Assembly (NCBI GenBank): GCA_002428415.1 | Contig: DIWI01000054.1 | Coordinates: 1 to 6,626 of the forward strand | Source of the DNA: Clostridiaceae bacterium UBA6110 | Lineage (GTDB): Bacteria > Bacillota > Clostridia > Clostridiales > Clostridiaceae | Direction: 5' to 3' | DNA length: 6,626 nucleotides | Shown: positions 1-6,151 of the stretch, one piece after another | Layout: each line of letters starts with the position of its first letter | Numbering within the stretch: position 1 is the stretch's first letter | Program-made: the position numbers and the translations under genes | The notes under the pieces: model-generated | What the model saw: only the letters and a program-made list of their open reading frames with translations | Told to the model about the DNA's origin: nothing | Databases searched by the model: none

Positions 1-119
1 GGCTTTCCTCTGGCGGCTCTGAGATGTTCTTCAGCTATGCTCCTGCACCGGGATCACACCATCCCCGGTTCTCTTTGTCATTGCACATAACGTACTCTTC
101 TCGTCAATGCCGATTATTA
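1..119 (-). ncRNA. T-box riboswitch leader, 5' part (Stem I), cut by the window edge
   Basis: T-box leaders sense uncharged tRNA and control aminoacyl-tRNA synthetase, amino-acid biosynthesis or transport genes by antitermination. On the minus strand the transcript shows the Stem I hallmarks in order: a basal CGGC (112-109) pairing with GCCG (17-14); an AGTA element (96-93) opposite GAA (29-27), which together resemble the loop-E motif above the specifier; an AGAGA element (74-70); and a distal stem ACCGGG (69-64) with CCCGGT (52-47) enclosing GGTG. The specifier follows GAA and reads C-AUC-UC, so AUC (Ile) is my favoured triplet, with CUC (Leu) possible by another register. Stem III, the antiterminator with its T-box sequence and the regulated gene lie beyond position 1, so the regulated amino acid cannot be confirmed here. 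Identification rests on motif order, not a covariance search. Confidence 0.8.
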
Positions 120-125
120 TTTTCA

Positions 126-153
126 ATTATAAGCATTTTGTCTGTCCTGTCAA
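126..153 (-). promoter_or_regulatory. Consensus sigma-A promoter for the T-box transcript
   Basis: On the minus strand TTGACA (153-148) and TATAAT (131-126) are both perfect consensus hexamers, separated by 16 bases. Transcription would begin near position 119, a few bases before the T-box Stem I. A strong constitutive promoter fits a leader controlled by attenuation. Confidence 0.85.
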
Positions 154-193
154 TAGAAATATTGCGCGGATTTATTTGATCTCAATTCCGATT

Positions 194-505
194 TCAAAGC
201 CTGTTGAGTTCAGTCTGCATCAATGCGATGGAAACGAGGCCCAGACCGAATATAGACAGAATAAGGTAAATGGTTCCATCATTCTTTCCGCCTGCCCTTT
301 CAATTTTGTCTCCCATCTTATACATCCATACAAATGAGTATATGCCGCAGGTTATTAACATAAGAAGTATTGCCATTCCGCCATCTTCTTTGTCACCGGA
401 AAGTCTCGCGGCATCATTATTAACTGATATTATCCAAAAGATAGTATATATTCCACAAGTCAGGATACTAAGCAGTATGCTTACGCCGACGTTTCTTTTG
501 ACCAT
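194..505 (-). CDS. Small membrane protein, DUF4234 family
   Basis: The 103-residue product is a small integral membrane protein of unknown function. It contains an obvious internal repeat: a hydrophobic segment with TCGIY at residues 16-20, followed by FW, recurs with TCGIY at 52-56, followed by VW, and a degenerate third hydrophobic segment spans about 80-97. The repeated L-x-TCGIY-x-x-x-W pattern is characteristic of DUF4234 proteins. A charged loop (residues 30-43, NNDAARLSGDKEDG) separates the first two helices. The start is ATG at 505-503, with a GGGAGG Shine-Dalgarno 8 bases upstream that lies inside the last codons of the preceding DUF2752 gene, so the pair is probably co-transcribed and translationally linked. 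No clear terminator follows; the T-box promoter starts about 40 bases further on. Family call is firm, function unknown. Confidence 0.85.
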   Translation of the reverse strand: MVKRNVGVSILLSILTCGIYTIFWIISVNNDAARLSGDKEDGGMAILLMLITCGIYSFVWMYKMGDKIERAGGKNDGTIYLILSIFGLGLVSIALMQTELNRL

Positions 506-510
506 TTCTA

Positions 511-894
511 TTACCTCCCAGTAATAAGTTCGAAGAGGGTTGCAGCAAGTGACTGTTTATTGAATGTCATAGGGTCTTGGGTTGGAAAATATAAGTAGAG
601 CCTGATTAGCCAAACAAGAATAAACAGGAATGATAATGCATAGAAAATCCTTTTCCTGTCCAGTGCTGCACTTATCAGCAGGAAGGGGACGAATATCAGA
701 AGAGGATGATATTTGAGGGATGACTGTAAATCCAGTCTGAAAATTGCAAGTGATGCTCGGGTCAAACCACAGGCTGGGCATGGAATACCGAAAATATTGT
801 ATATGATGCAGATGCCATATCCTGTAATGGTACTAATAAGTAAGATTATGGCAGGGATTGCAACATAAGGTATTATCTTCCTCAGGGAGCTCAT
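511..894 (-). CDS. Membrane protein, DUF2752 family
   Basis: The 127-residue product carries the defining DUF2752 signature CPACGLTR at residues 39-46, directly after the first membrane segment (about 8-33), and a later YHP at 62-64. Two further hydrophobic stretches (about 64-79 and 83-103) suggest three membrane helices. The two cysteines of CPxC are spaced like a metal- or redox-type pair, but no biochemical role is established for the family. The start is ATG at 894-892; a GGAGG lies about 12 bases upstream, a slightly long spacing, and no better in-frame start is visible. The gene ends 5 bases before the DUF4234 start on the same strand. DUF2752 and DUF4234 genes are often neighbours, which supports a shared membrane role that remains unidentified. 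Confidence 0.87.
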   Translation of the reverse strand: MSSLRKIIPYVAIPAIILLISTITGYGICIIYNIFGIPCPACGLTRASLAIFRLDLQSSLKYHPLLIFVPFLLISAALDRKRIFYALSFLFILVWLIRLYLYFPTQDPMTFNKQSLAATLFELITGR

Positions 895-928
895 GTCAGT
901 AATCAGCCTCCTCGAACGTGTTTATAAC

Positions 929-937
929 ATTATACCA
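929..937 (-). promoter_or_regulatory. Probable extended -10 promoter for the DUF2752-DUF4234 pair
   Basis: On the minus strand TGG precedes TATAAT (934-929), giving an extended -10 element (TG-N-TATAAT) about 35 bases before the DUF2752 start. No convincing -35 hexamer is seen at 16-18 bases spacing, which is tolerated with an extended -10. Expected transcription start is near 922. Confidence 0.6.
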
Positions 938-1011
938 TAAAGATAGATTTGTTTTGTATGTAATGATATATATTTAGCTTTATACACCTTTGTGCAGACG
1001 GTGATTTAGGT

Positions 1012-1041
1012 AACGATTCATAAAATGAAATTGGAATCGTT
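1012..1041. promoter_or_regulatory. Inverted repeat overlapping the activator's promoter, candidate operator
   Basis: AACGATTC (1012-1019) and GAATCGTT (1034-1041) form perfect 8-bp arms around a 14-base spacer. The spacer region holds a second small dyad, TTCAT-AAA-ATGAA (1017-1029). The right arm shares two bases with the -35 hexamer of the promoter that reads into the activator gene, so a bound protein could repress or tune that promoter. Autoregulation by the PrpR-type activator is a natural guess but is inference. Confidence 0.5.
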
Positions 1042-1068
1042 GTCATTATGTGATGATTGAAATACAAT
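1040..1068 (+). promoter_or_regulatory. Sigma-70/sigma-A promoter of the activator gene
   Basis: TTGTCA (1040-1045), a 17-base spacer and TACAAT (1063-1068) give a near-consensus vegetative promoter. The predicted start is around 1075, leaving a 5' untranslated region of about 73 bases before the gene at 1148. Confidence 0.7.
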
Positions 1069-1147
1069 ATAGAGTGTGGATATCAGCTTGAGCTAATACT
1101 TAAATATCAAGTCGTGATTCAGTGTTTATATTCAGGAGGAGGGGCGA

Positions 1148-3025
1148 ATGCTTCCTACAATTCTATTCATCGCAACATACACAGAGATGAAAACAATCGC
1201 AGAGCAGATTGTTGATGAACATAAGTTGAATTTAAAGGTAGTCCAAGGAGAGCTTTTCGAGGGCGTCGAGAGGTCGAGGGAGTACATAAGAGCTGAAACT
1301 GAGGTGATCATAAGCAGAGGCGGCACTGCAAAGCTCATTAGGGAAGCTGTCGATATTCCGGTAGTTGAAGTCGAGGTTGGGGGATATGACCTTTTAAGGT
1401 GCATATTCAAGCACAGGGACAAAAAAATAGCTGTAATAGGATCAGATAATGTAATTTCCGGAATTAAGGCCCTTGAGGAGACAATGAACCTTCAGATCGT
1501 CTATTTTCCTTTCGTGCTTGATTCAGAAATAGAGGAAAAGGTTGACCTGGTATGCTCCATGGGTGTTGATATTGTAATCGGAGATACAGTTGCAGTCAGG
1601 ATAGCAAAACGGAGAGGGCTTGCTTATGAACTTATCAAATCAGGCAAGGAAGCGGTAAGAGACGCAATTGACAGGGCAACGAACATATGTGAAGCAATTC
1701 TGAAAGAAAGAGAAAAGAGCTCCATGCTGAATACTATACTGCAAAGTCTCCGTGAAGGATTACTTGTTGTGAATGAGCAGAATGAGATTGTGTTTCTGAA
1801 TCCGAGGGCGGAAAAAATGCTTGGGGTAAAGCGTGATGATGTGCTCGGAAAAAGGATTTCATCCGCTCTGAGGCATCTTGCCATCGGTGCGATATTGGCA
1901 TCGGAAAAATCCATAACCAACTACGTGTTCAACACAAACAAATATATGCTTACAATGAGCAAGATTCCGATATGTGTAGGGGACATTACCACTGGCTCAG
2001 TGATAAATTTTGAGGATGTCACAAAGATTCAGGAGAAAGAGGAACGGATAAGGATGCTGCTTTCAAAAAGCGGGCTGGTTGCAAAGAATACTTTTGACGA
2101 TGTAGTTGGTGAAAGTGATGAGCTGAAGAGAACTATACTTCTTTCAAAGAAATACGCGGCCATAGATTCAACCATTCTGCTGTATGGAGAAAGCGGTACG
2201 GGTAAGGAGATGTTTGCCCAGGCTATACATAATTCAAGCGGCAGGAAGGAAGGTCCTTTCATCGCTATCAATTGTGCTACTCTTCCAGGAAACCTTCTTG
2301 AAAGTACTTTGTTCGGATATGATGAAGGGGCATTCACGGGTGCGAAGAAAGGCGGCAAAAAGGGCGTCTTTGAATTGGCTCATAACGGCACATTGTTTCT
2401 CGATGAAATAGGTGAAATGGATAAGGATGTCCAGGCAAAGCTGCTTCGCGTAATGCAGGAGAAGGAGGTCATGAGATTGGGAGGTGAAAGTATAATCCCG
2501 GTTGATGTCAGGGTGGTCGCTGCATCCAACAGAAAGCTTCTGGATATGGTAAACATGGAGCAGTTCAGGCAGGATCTGTTCTACAGGATCAATGTGCTTA
2601 ATATTGACCTGCCGAGCCTGAGGTCAAGAAAAGGCGATGTAGAGGTTCTGCTCGACCATTTCATGAAGATGTACTGCGAAAAATATGGAAAGGAACCGGT
2701 CAAACTGGATAAGCATAGGATGAAGGTCCTCAATGACTATACATGGCCTGGAAATGTGAGGCAGCTTGAAAATGTTGTCCAAAAAATAGTTTTGACAGGT
2801 GACGGTGAAGAATATCAGACTGATTTCATAAAAGGAATATTGGGAGAACTCCACAGCGAAAGCGGTAATGAATCCAATGACCTTTCATATGATGGAAGTC
2901 TGGATGAGATTACAAGAAGGATAATTCTGAAGGTCCTGTCTGATGAAAACTATAATAAGACAAGAACATCTGAGAGACTTAACATAACCAGAGCGACGCT
3001 CAATAAGAAACTGGAGAATGTATAA
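1148..3025 (+). CDS. Sigma-54-dependent activator with PrpR N-terminal sensor domain
   Basis: This 625-residue bacterial enhancer-binding protein should remodel RNA polymerase-sigma-54 at the promoter found just downstream. Residues about 1-175 match the PrpR_N type sensor seen in the propionate regulator PrpR and relatives, which respond to a small organic acid. A linker helix and PAS-like segment follow (about 185-300). The AAA+ domain (about 315-540) is complete: Walker A GESGTGKE at 347-354, the sigma-54 contact loop GAFTGA at 394-399, Walker B GTLFLDE at 414-420, an arginine-finger region DLFYR at 476-480 and WPGNVRQLEN at 533-542. A Fis-type helix-turn-helix ends the protein (about 586-625). 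There is no receiver domain, so activation is probably by ligand rather than phosphorylation. The ATG follows a very strong AGGAGGAGGGG site. The ligand is presumably the operon's substrate or an intermediate (inference); it is not necessarily propionate-related. Confidence 0.93.
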   Translation: MLPTILFIATYTEMKTIAEQIVDEHKLNLKVVQGELFEGVERSREYIRAETEVIISRGGTAKLIREAVDIPVVEVEVGGYDLLRCIFKHRDKKIAVIGSDNVISGIKALEETMNLQIVYFPFVLDSEIEEKVDLVCSMGVDIVIGDTVAVRIAKRRGLAYELIKSGKEAVRDAIDRATNICEAILKEREKSSMLNTILQSLREGLLVVNEQNEIVFLNPRAEKMLGVKRDDVLGKRISSALRHLAIGAILASEKSITNYVFNTNKYMLTMSKIPICVGDITTGSVINFEDVTKIQEKEERIRMLLSKSGLVAKNTFDDVVGESDELKRTILLSKKYAAIDSTILLYGESGTGKEMFAQAIHNSSGRKEGPFIAINCATLPGNLLESTLFGYDEGAFTGAKKGGKKGVFELAHNGTLFLDEIGEMDKDVQAKLLRVMQEKEVMRLGGESIIPVDVRVVAASNRKLLDMVNMEQFRQDLFYRINVLNIDLPSLRSRKGDVEVLLDHFMKMYCEKYGKEPVKLDKHRMKVLNDYTWPGNVRQLENVVQKIVLTGDGEEYQTDFIKGILGELHSESGNESNDLSYDGSLDEITRRIILKVLSDENYNKTRTSERLNITRATLNKKLENV

Positions 3026-3034
3026 AATTTATAC
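3020..3034. promoter_or_regulatory. Perfect palindrome over the activator stop codon, candidate upstream activator site
   Basis: GTATAAA-A-TTTATAC is a perfect 15-base palindrome with 7-bp arms, centred at 3027, about 106 bases upstream of the predicted sigma-54 transcription start. That distance is typical for enhancer-binding-protein sites. The sequence TATACGT at its right flank (3030-3036) recurs at 3051-3057, 21 bases away or two helical turns, which could let two dimers bind on one face. The AT-rich palindrome could arise by chance, so this is a candidate only. Confidence 0.45.
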
Positions 3035-3053
3035 GTAGCTGAATGAAAAATAT

Positions 3054-3104
3054 ACGTTCATTTATTCTGAATGCAAGAGCATCAGGTAATATGAACGTTT
3101 TTTT
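3054..3104 (+). terminator. Rho-independent terminator after the activator gene
   Basis: ACGTTCAT (3054-3061) pairs with ATGAACGT (3091-3098); inside it CTGA (3067-3070) pairs with TCAG (3082-3085) and TGC (3072-3074) with GCA (3079-3081) around the tetraloop AAGA. The long, slightly bulged hairpin is followed by seven T residues (3098-3104). It would stop transcripts from the activator gene just before the sigma-54 promoter, keeping the operon dependent on activation. The stem is AU-rich, so efficiency may be moderate. Confidence 0.72.
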
Positions 3105-3106
3105 CT

Positions 3107-3121
3107 TGGCACGGATATTGC
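3107..3121 (+). promoter_or_regulatory. Sigma-54 (-24/-12) promoter of the catabolic operon
   Basis: TGGCAC-GGATA-TTGC matches the sigma-54 consensus TGGCAC-N5-TTGC at every defined base, with GG and GC at the correct spacing. It sits between the sigma-54 activator gene and the permease gene, on the same strand. Transcription should begin near 3133, giving a leader of about 122 bases. The perfect match combined with the adjacent GAFTGA-bearing activator makes this one of the firmest regulatory calls in the window. Confidence 0.93.
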
Positions 3122-3158
3122 TTTAATAGCTGTAAACGATATCTGCGAGGAGGTGCTC

Positions 3159-3209
3159 TTGAGCGATTTGAATTTAGGGTTCTTTATACTTGTTTGTAGC
3201 ATGCTGTGA
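3159..3209 (+). CDS. Hydrophobic 16-residue mini-ORF in the operon leader, possible leader peptide
   Basis: Within the leader of the sigma-54 transcript, AGGAGGT (3148-3154) precedes a TTG start at 3159 by about 5 bases. The reading frame encodes MSDLNLGFFILVCSML and ends at TGA (3207-3209). The peptide is strongly hydrophobic after a short polar start, like a minimal membrane segment. It lies in the same frame as the permease, 45 bases upstream of its ATG, with no other stop between. It might be a regulatory leader peptide, might couple or tune translation of the permease, or might be a spurious reading of a purine-rich leader. No homologue is recognised. Confidence 0.4.
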   Translation: MSDLNLGFFILVCSML

Positions 3210-3239
3210 TTGGGGAACTGCTGCGACATAATCAACCAA

Positions 3240-3247
3240 GAAGGGGG
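3240..3247 (+). promoter_or_regulatory. Ribosome binding site deciding the permease start
   Basis: GAAGGGGG lies 7 bases before ATG 3255. The open frame extends upstream to a TTG at 3210, but that codon has no Shine-Dalgarno at proper distance, and the protein from 3255 begins MKIKKTIEKVPGGMM, matching the usual KdgT N-terminus. Confidence 0.8.
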
Positions 3248-3254
3248 CAAATCA

Positions 3255-4226
3255 ATGAAGATCAAGAAGACCATAGAGAAAGTTCCGGGAGGAATGATGC
3301 TTGTACCTATGGCAATAAGCGCAATAATCAACACCTTTTTTCCTCAGGTCTGGGCAATGGGAGGATTTGTAACTGAAATTGCCAGGAACCATAACGCATT
3401 CATAGGAGGTTTCCTAATCTGCATGGGTGCTGGAATGAGCTTCAAATCAGCTCCTAAGGCGCTGAAGATAGGTGGAGTAACTACTTTAGTCAAATTTGCC
3501 GTCGGTGTCGGTATCGGGTTGGCGGTTGACGCGTTAATGGGATCCAACGGGTTATTCGGACTTTCATCACTTGCGATAATATCTGCTGTCACGAACACAA
3601 ACGGTGGCCTTTATGCAGCTCTTACCGCAGAATTCGGCACAAAGGAAGAAGTTGGTGCAATTTCTGTCCTGTCGATAAACGACGGACCTTTCCTGACAAT
3701 GATAGCTCTTGGTACTGCAGGTATAGCTAACATACCTTTCATGACCCTTGTTGGAGTTATTCTGCCAATAATATTTGGTATGATCCTTGGTAATCTGGAT
3801 GAAGAAATGAAGGAGTTCCTCATGAAAGGCGGAACCATCATGATACCTATGATGGCACTTGCACTTGGAACCAGGCTTGACCTTGCCATGATCCTTAAGG
3901 CTGGTCCTGCTGGCATATTATTGGGACTAATCACAGTTGGCATAGGTGGAGCAATCAATATCTGGGCTGACAAGGTTACCGGCGGAACCGGAGTCGCAGG
4001 TGCTGCATGCTCGAGTACTGCAGGAAATGCCGTCGGGACACCTGCAGCCATAGCTGTTGCAGACCCTTCACTTGCGCAGGCAGCCATAGTTGCAACACCA
4101 TTTGTCGCAGCATCAACCATTACGACTGCAATATTGACACCGATACTCACCACCTACATATATAAGCAGAATTTGAAGAAGAAGGCACTGAAGGAAAATG
4201 CTGCGCCTGTCGAGGAGCGGACATAA
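3255..4226 (+). CDS. kdgT: 2-keto-3-deoxygluconate permease family transporter (KdgT-like)
   Basis: The 323-residue inner-membrane protein belongs to the KdgT family, proton symporters that import 2-keto-3-deoxygluconate and related acids. The N-terminus (residues 1-18, IEKVPGGMMLVP) is nearly the same as in enterobacterial KdgT as I recall it, and family blocks follow: TNGGLY at 115-120, FGTKEEVGA at 127-135, GPFLTMIALGTAGIA at 144-158, LGNLDEE at 178-184 and a small-residue-rich ACSSTAGNAVGTP at 251-263. About ten hydrophobic segments are visible, and the charged C-terminal tail (305-323) is probably cytoplasmic. Length fits the family (about 320-330). It is the first main gene behind the sigma-54 promoter, so uptake is the first inducible step. 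Because no KDG kinase or aldolase gene is seen nearby, the real substrate may be another 2-oxo or sugar acid. The gene symbol reflects family, not proven substrate. Confidence 0.9.
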   Translation: MKIKKTIEKVPGGMMLVPMAISAIINTFFPQVWAMGGFVTEIARNHNAFIGGFLICMGAGMSFKSAPKALKIGGVTTLVKFAVGVGIGLAVDALMGSNGLFGLSSLAIISAVTNTNGGLYAALTAEFGTKEEVGAISVLSINDGPFLTMIALGTAGIANIPFMTLVGVILPIIFGMILGNLDEEMKEFLMKGGTIMIPMMALALGTRLDLAMILKAGPAGILLGLITVGIGGAINIWADKVTGGTGVAGAACSSTAGNAVGTPAAIAVADPSLAQAAIVATPFVAASTITTAILTPILTTYIYKQNLKKKALKENAAPVEERT

Positions 4227-4264
4227 TCTTATTGATATCATAAATTTGATCAGGGAGGAATAAT

Positions 4265-5239
4265 ATGAGAGTTGTAGTTTTGGACGGATATACATTAAAT
4301 CCAGGGGATTTGAGCTGGGAAGGACTGGAGAAGCTTGGTGAAGTGACTGTTTACGACAGGACATCAAGTAATCCCAAAGATGTGGATCTGATAGTCAGCA
4401 GGGCTGGGGATGCTGAAGCCCTTTATACTAATAAGACCCCGCTAACAAGAGAAATCATGGACAGGCTTCCTAATCTTAAGTTCATCGGCGTAATGGCCAC
4501 GGGCTATAACGTAGTTGACACCGCAGCCGCAAAGGAAAAAGGTATAGTTGTGAGCAATGTTCCTATATATGGAACTGCAGCTGTTTCGCAGACAGCCATG
4601 GCTCTCCTCCTGGAGATATGCCATCATGTTGGAGAACATAATGCTGCAGTCAAGGCTGGAGCATGGACTGAATGCAAGGACTATTGCTTCTGGAATTATC
4701 CCCTGATAGAGCTTGCGGGTAAGACCATGGGAATAATCGGACTGGGCAGGATAGGCAGAAGCACAGCGAAGATCGCTCAGGCATGCGGTATGAAAATACT
4801 GGCAAATGACTCGTTCAAGGATGAATCGCTGGTAGGTGAAAACCTTGAATATGTCGAGGTTGATGAGCTCTATGCAAAATCTGACGTTATCGTACTCCAT
4901 TGCCCTCAGACAGCTGAGAACACGGGAATGATAAACAAGGATACAATTGCAAAAATGAAGGATGGCGTGATAATAATCAATAATTCCCGCGGACCTCTAA
5001 TAGTTGACCAGGATCTGGCAGATGCGCTTGAAAGCGGGAAGGTTTTTGGAGCCGGCATAGATGTAGTTTCGGTAGAACCAATTCCTGCAGACAATCCACT
5101 ACTTAAGGTCGATAACTGCATAATAACTCCACATCTTTCGTGGGCGCCTCTTGAATCAAGGGCGAGGCTTATGGGAACAGCGGTTGAGAATCTTGAAGCC
5201 TTTATGGCAGGCAACCCGATTAACGTTGTAAACAAGTAG
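4265..5239 (+). CDS. D-2-hydroxyacid dehydrogenase, hydroxypyruvate reductase/glycerate dehydrogenase-like
   Basis: The 324-residue protein is a full-length NAD(P)-dependent D-isomer-specific 2-hydroxyacid dehydrogenase, expected to reduce a 2-oxoacid such as hydroxypyruvate to D-glycerate in the cytoplasm. The nucleotide-binding GLGRIG lies at residues 159-164, with ND at 181-182 at the end of the next strand, which favours NAD(H). All three catalytic residues are present: Arg242 (NNSRGPL), Glu271 (SVEPIP) and His290 (TPHLSW). The TPHxxWAP ending is typical of glycerate dehydrogenase (HprA) type members rather than phosphoglycerate or lactate dehydrogenases; there is no ACT domain. The ATG follows GGGAGGA at 5-6 bases, 38 bases after the permease stop. 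Substrate is inferred from subfamily features and from the GarR-like neighbour; a different 2-oxoacid (for example glyoxylate or a deoxy-keto acid) remains possible. Confidence 0.9.
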   Translation: MRVVVLDGYTLNPGDLSWEGLEKLGEVTVYDRTSSNPKDVDLIVSRAGDAEALYTNKTPLTREIMDRLPNLKFIGVMATGYNVVDTAAAKEKGIVVSNVPIYGTAAVSQTAMALLLEICHHVGEHNAAVKAGAWTECKDYCFWNYPLIELAGKTMGIIGLGRIGRSTAKIAQACGMKILANDSFKDESLVGENLEYVEVDELYAKSDVIVLHCPQTAENTGMINKDTIAKMKDGVIIINNSRGPLIVDQDLADALESGKVFGAGIDVVSVEPIPADNPLLKVDNCIITPHLSWAPLESRARLMGTAVENLEAFMAGNPINVVNK

Positions 5240-5253
5240 GATAGGGGGTTTTT

Positions 5254-6132
5254 ATGAAGATCGGATTCATCGGATTAGGTATCATGGGAAAACCTATGGC
5301 AAAAAATCTGATTAAAGCAGGATATGAGCTGGTGGTTTGCGACCTTAACGAGGCTGCTGTGAAGGAACTTACAGAGCTTGGTGCCGAGATGGCGGAGAGT
5401 CCCCTTGAAGTCGGGAAGATATGCAATGTCGTTGTAACTATGCTTCCAAATTCGCCTCATGTCAAATCAGTGGTGCTTGGTGAAAATGGCCTGATAAAGA
5501 GCATGAAAGAGGGAAGCATAGTCATAGACAACAGCTCCATTTCGCCTATTGCCGCAAGGGAAGTGGCGGCAGAGCTGGCCATTAAGGGAATAAGGATGCT
5601 GGATGCCCCTGTCAGCGGAGGTGAACCTGGCGCAATCAGCGGGCAACTGGCAATAATGGTTGGAGGATCCGAGAGTGACTTCAATGAGTACAGGGATCTT
5701 ATAGCTGCGAATGCAAAGTCAGTAGTGCTTGTTGGCGATATTGGAAGCGGTAACGTTGCAAAGCTTGTAAATCAGTCTATTGTGGCAATAAACATTGCTG
5801 CGGTGGCAGAAGCGATGCTGCTGGGCAAGCTTGCAGGAACAGATCCCGAGAAGATATTTGATGCGATTAAGGCAGGGCTTGCAGGAAGCAACGTAATGAA
5901 TGCGAAGATGCCAATGATGCTTAACCATGATTTCAAGCCTGGCTTCAGACTTTCCCTTCATAAGAAAGACCTTCAGAATGTTCTGGAGACAGCAGGGTCT
6001 GCAGGTATGAGCATGCCGTTCACGGAATTGGCAGCAAAGATCGTATATGAGCTTGTTGAAACAGGAGATTCGGATTCTGACCACAGTGCAATGCTTAAGT
6101 ACTTTGAGAAGCTGGTAGGGAAAGAACTCTAA
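5254..6132 (+). CDS. garR: 2-hydroxy-3-oxopropionate (tartronate semialdehyde) reductase, GarR-like
   Basis: The 292-residue cytoplasmic enzyme belongs to the beta-hydroxyacid dehydrogenase family and most resembles GarR, which reduces tartronate semialdehyde to D-glycerate with NADH. The N-terminus has the Rossmann motif GLGIMG at 7-12 and Asp30 at the end of the second strand. The family blocks TMLPNSPHV (62-70), DAPVSGGEP (117-125, substrate-binding Ser121), GNVAKLVNQ (166-174, catalytic Lys170 and Asn174) and FKPGFRLSLHKKDL (227-240, second conserved Lys) are all intact, and long stretches follow E. coli GarR as I remember it. The start follows a GGATAGGGGG site and lies 14 bases after the dehydrogenase stop, so the genes are in one transcript. 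Related enzymes act on sulfolactaldehyde, 3-hydroxyisobutyrate or succinic semialdehyde; the TMLPNSPHV and FKPGF blocks make GarR-type activity the best reading. Confidence 0.9.
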   Translation: MKIGFIGLGIMGKPMAKNLIKAGYELVVCDLNEAAVKELTELGAEMAESPLEVGKICNVVVTMLPNSPHVKSVVLGENGLIKSMKEGSIVIDNSSISPIAAREVAAELAIKGIRMLDAPVSGGEPGAISGQLAIMVGGSESDFNEYRDLIAANAKSVVLVGDIGSGNVAKLVNQSIVAINIAAVAEAMLLGKLAGTDPEKIFDAIKAGLAGSNVMNAKMPMMLNHDFKPGFRLSLHKKDLQNVLETAGSAGMSMPFTELAAKIVYELVETGDSDSDHSAMLKYFEKLVGKEL

Positions 6133-6151
6133 GAATTAGGGGAGGGTTATT

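Noticed and set aside
194..260. Possible terminator after the DUF4234 gene
   Set aside because: Only a weak TTTGA/TCAAA pairing without a T-tract is present around the stop codon; it was not listed.
3207..3234. TGA at 3207 as a selenocysteine or read-through codon joining the mini-ORF to the permease
   Set aside because: A weak TGATT/AATCA pairing follows, but there is no convincing SECIS-like hairpin, and the KdgT family does not need an N-terminal extension.
3210..3254. Longer permease start at TTG 3210 (extra 15 residues)
   Set aside because: There is no suitable Shine-Dalgarno before 3210, the extra residues are not hydrophobic or family-like, and ATG 3255 has a strong site and the standard KdgT N-terminus.
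3611..4153. Long minus-strand open frame of 180 codons inside the permease gene
   Set aside because: It is antisense to a clear KdgT family gene, has low-complexity Ala/Pro/Ile composition from the complement of the membrane codons, and shows no recognisable domain.
4442..4900. Minus-strand open frame of 152 codons inside the dehydrogenase gene
   Set aside because: It is antisense to a well-supported gene with catalytic residues; no ribosome site or family signature is seen.
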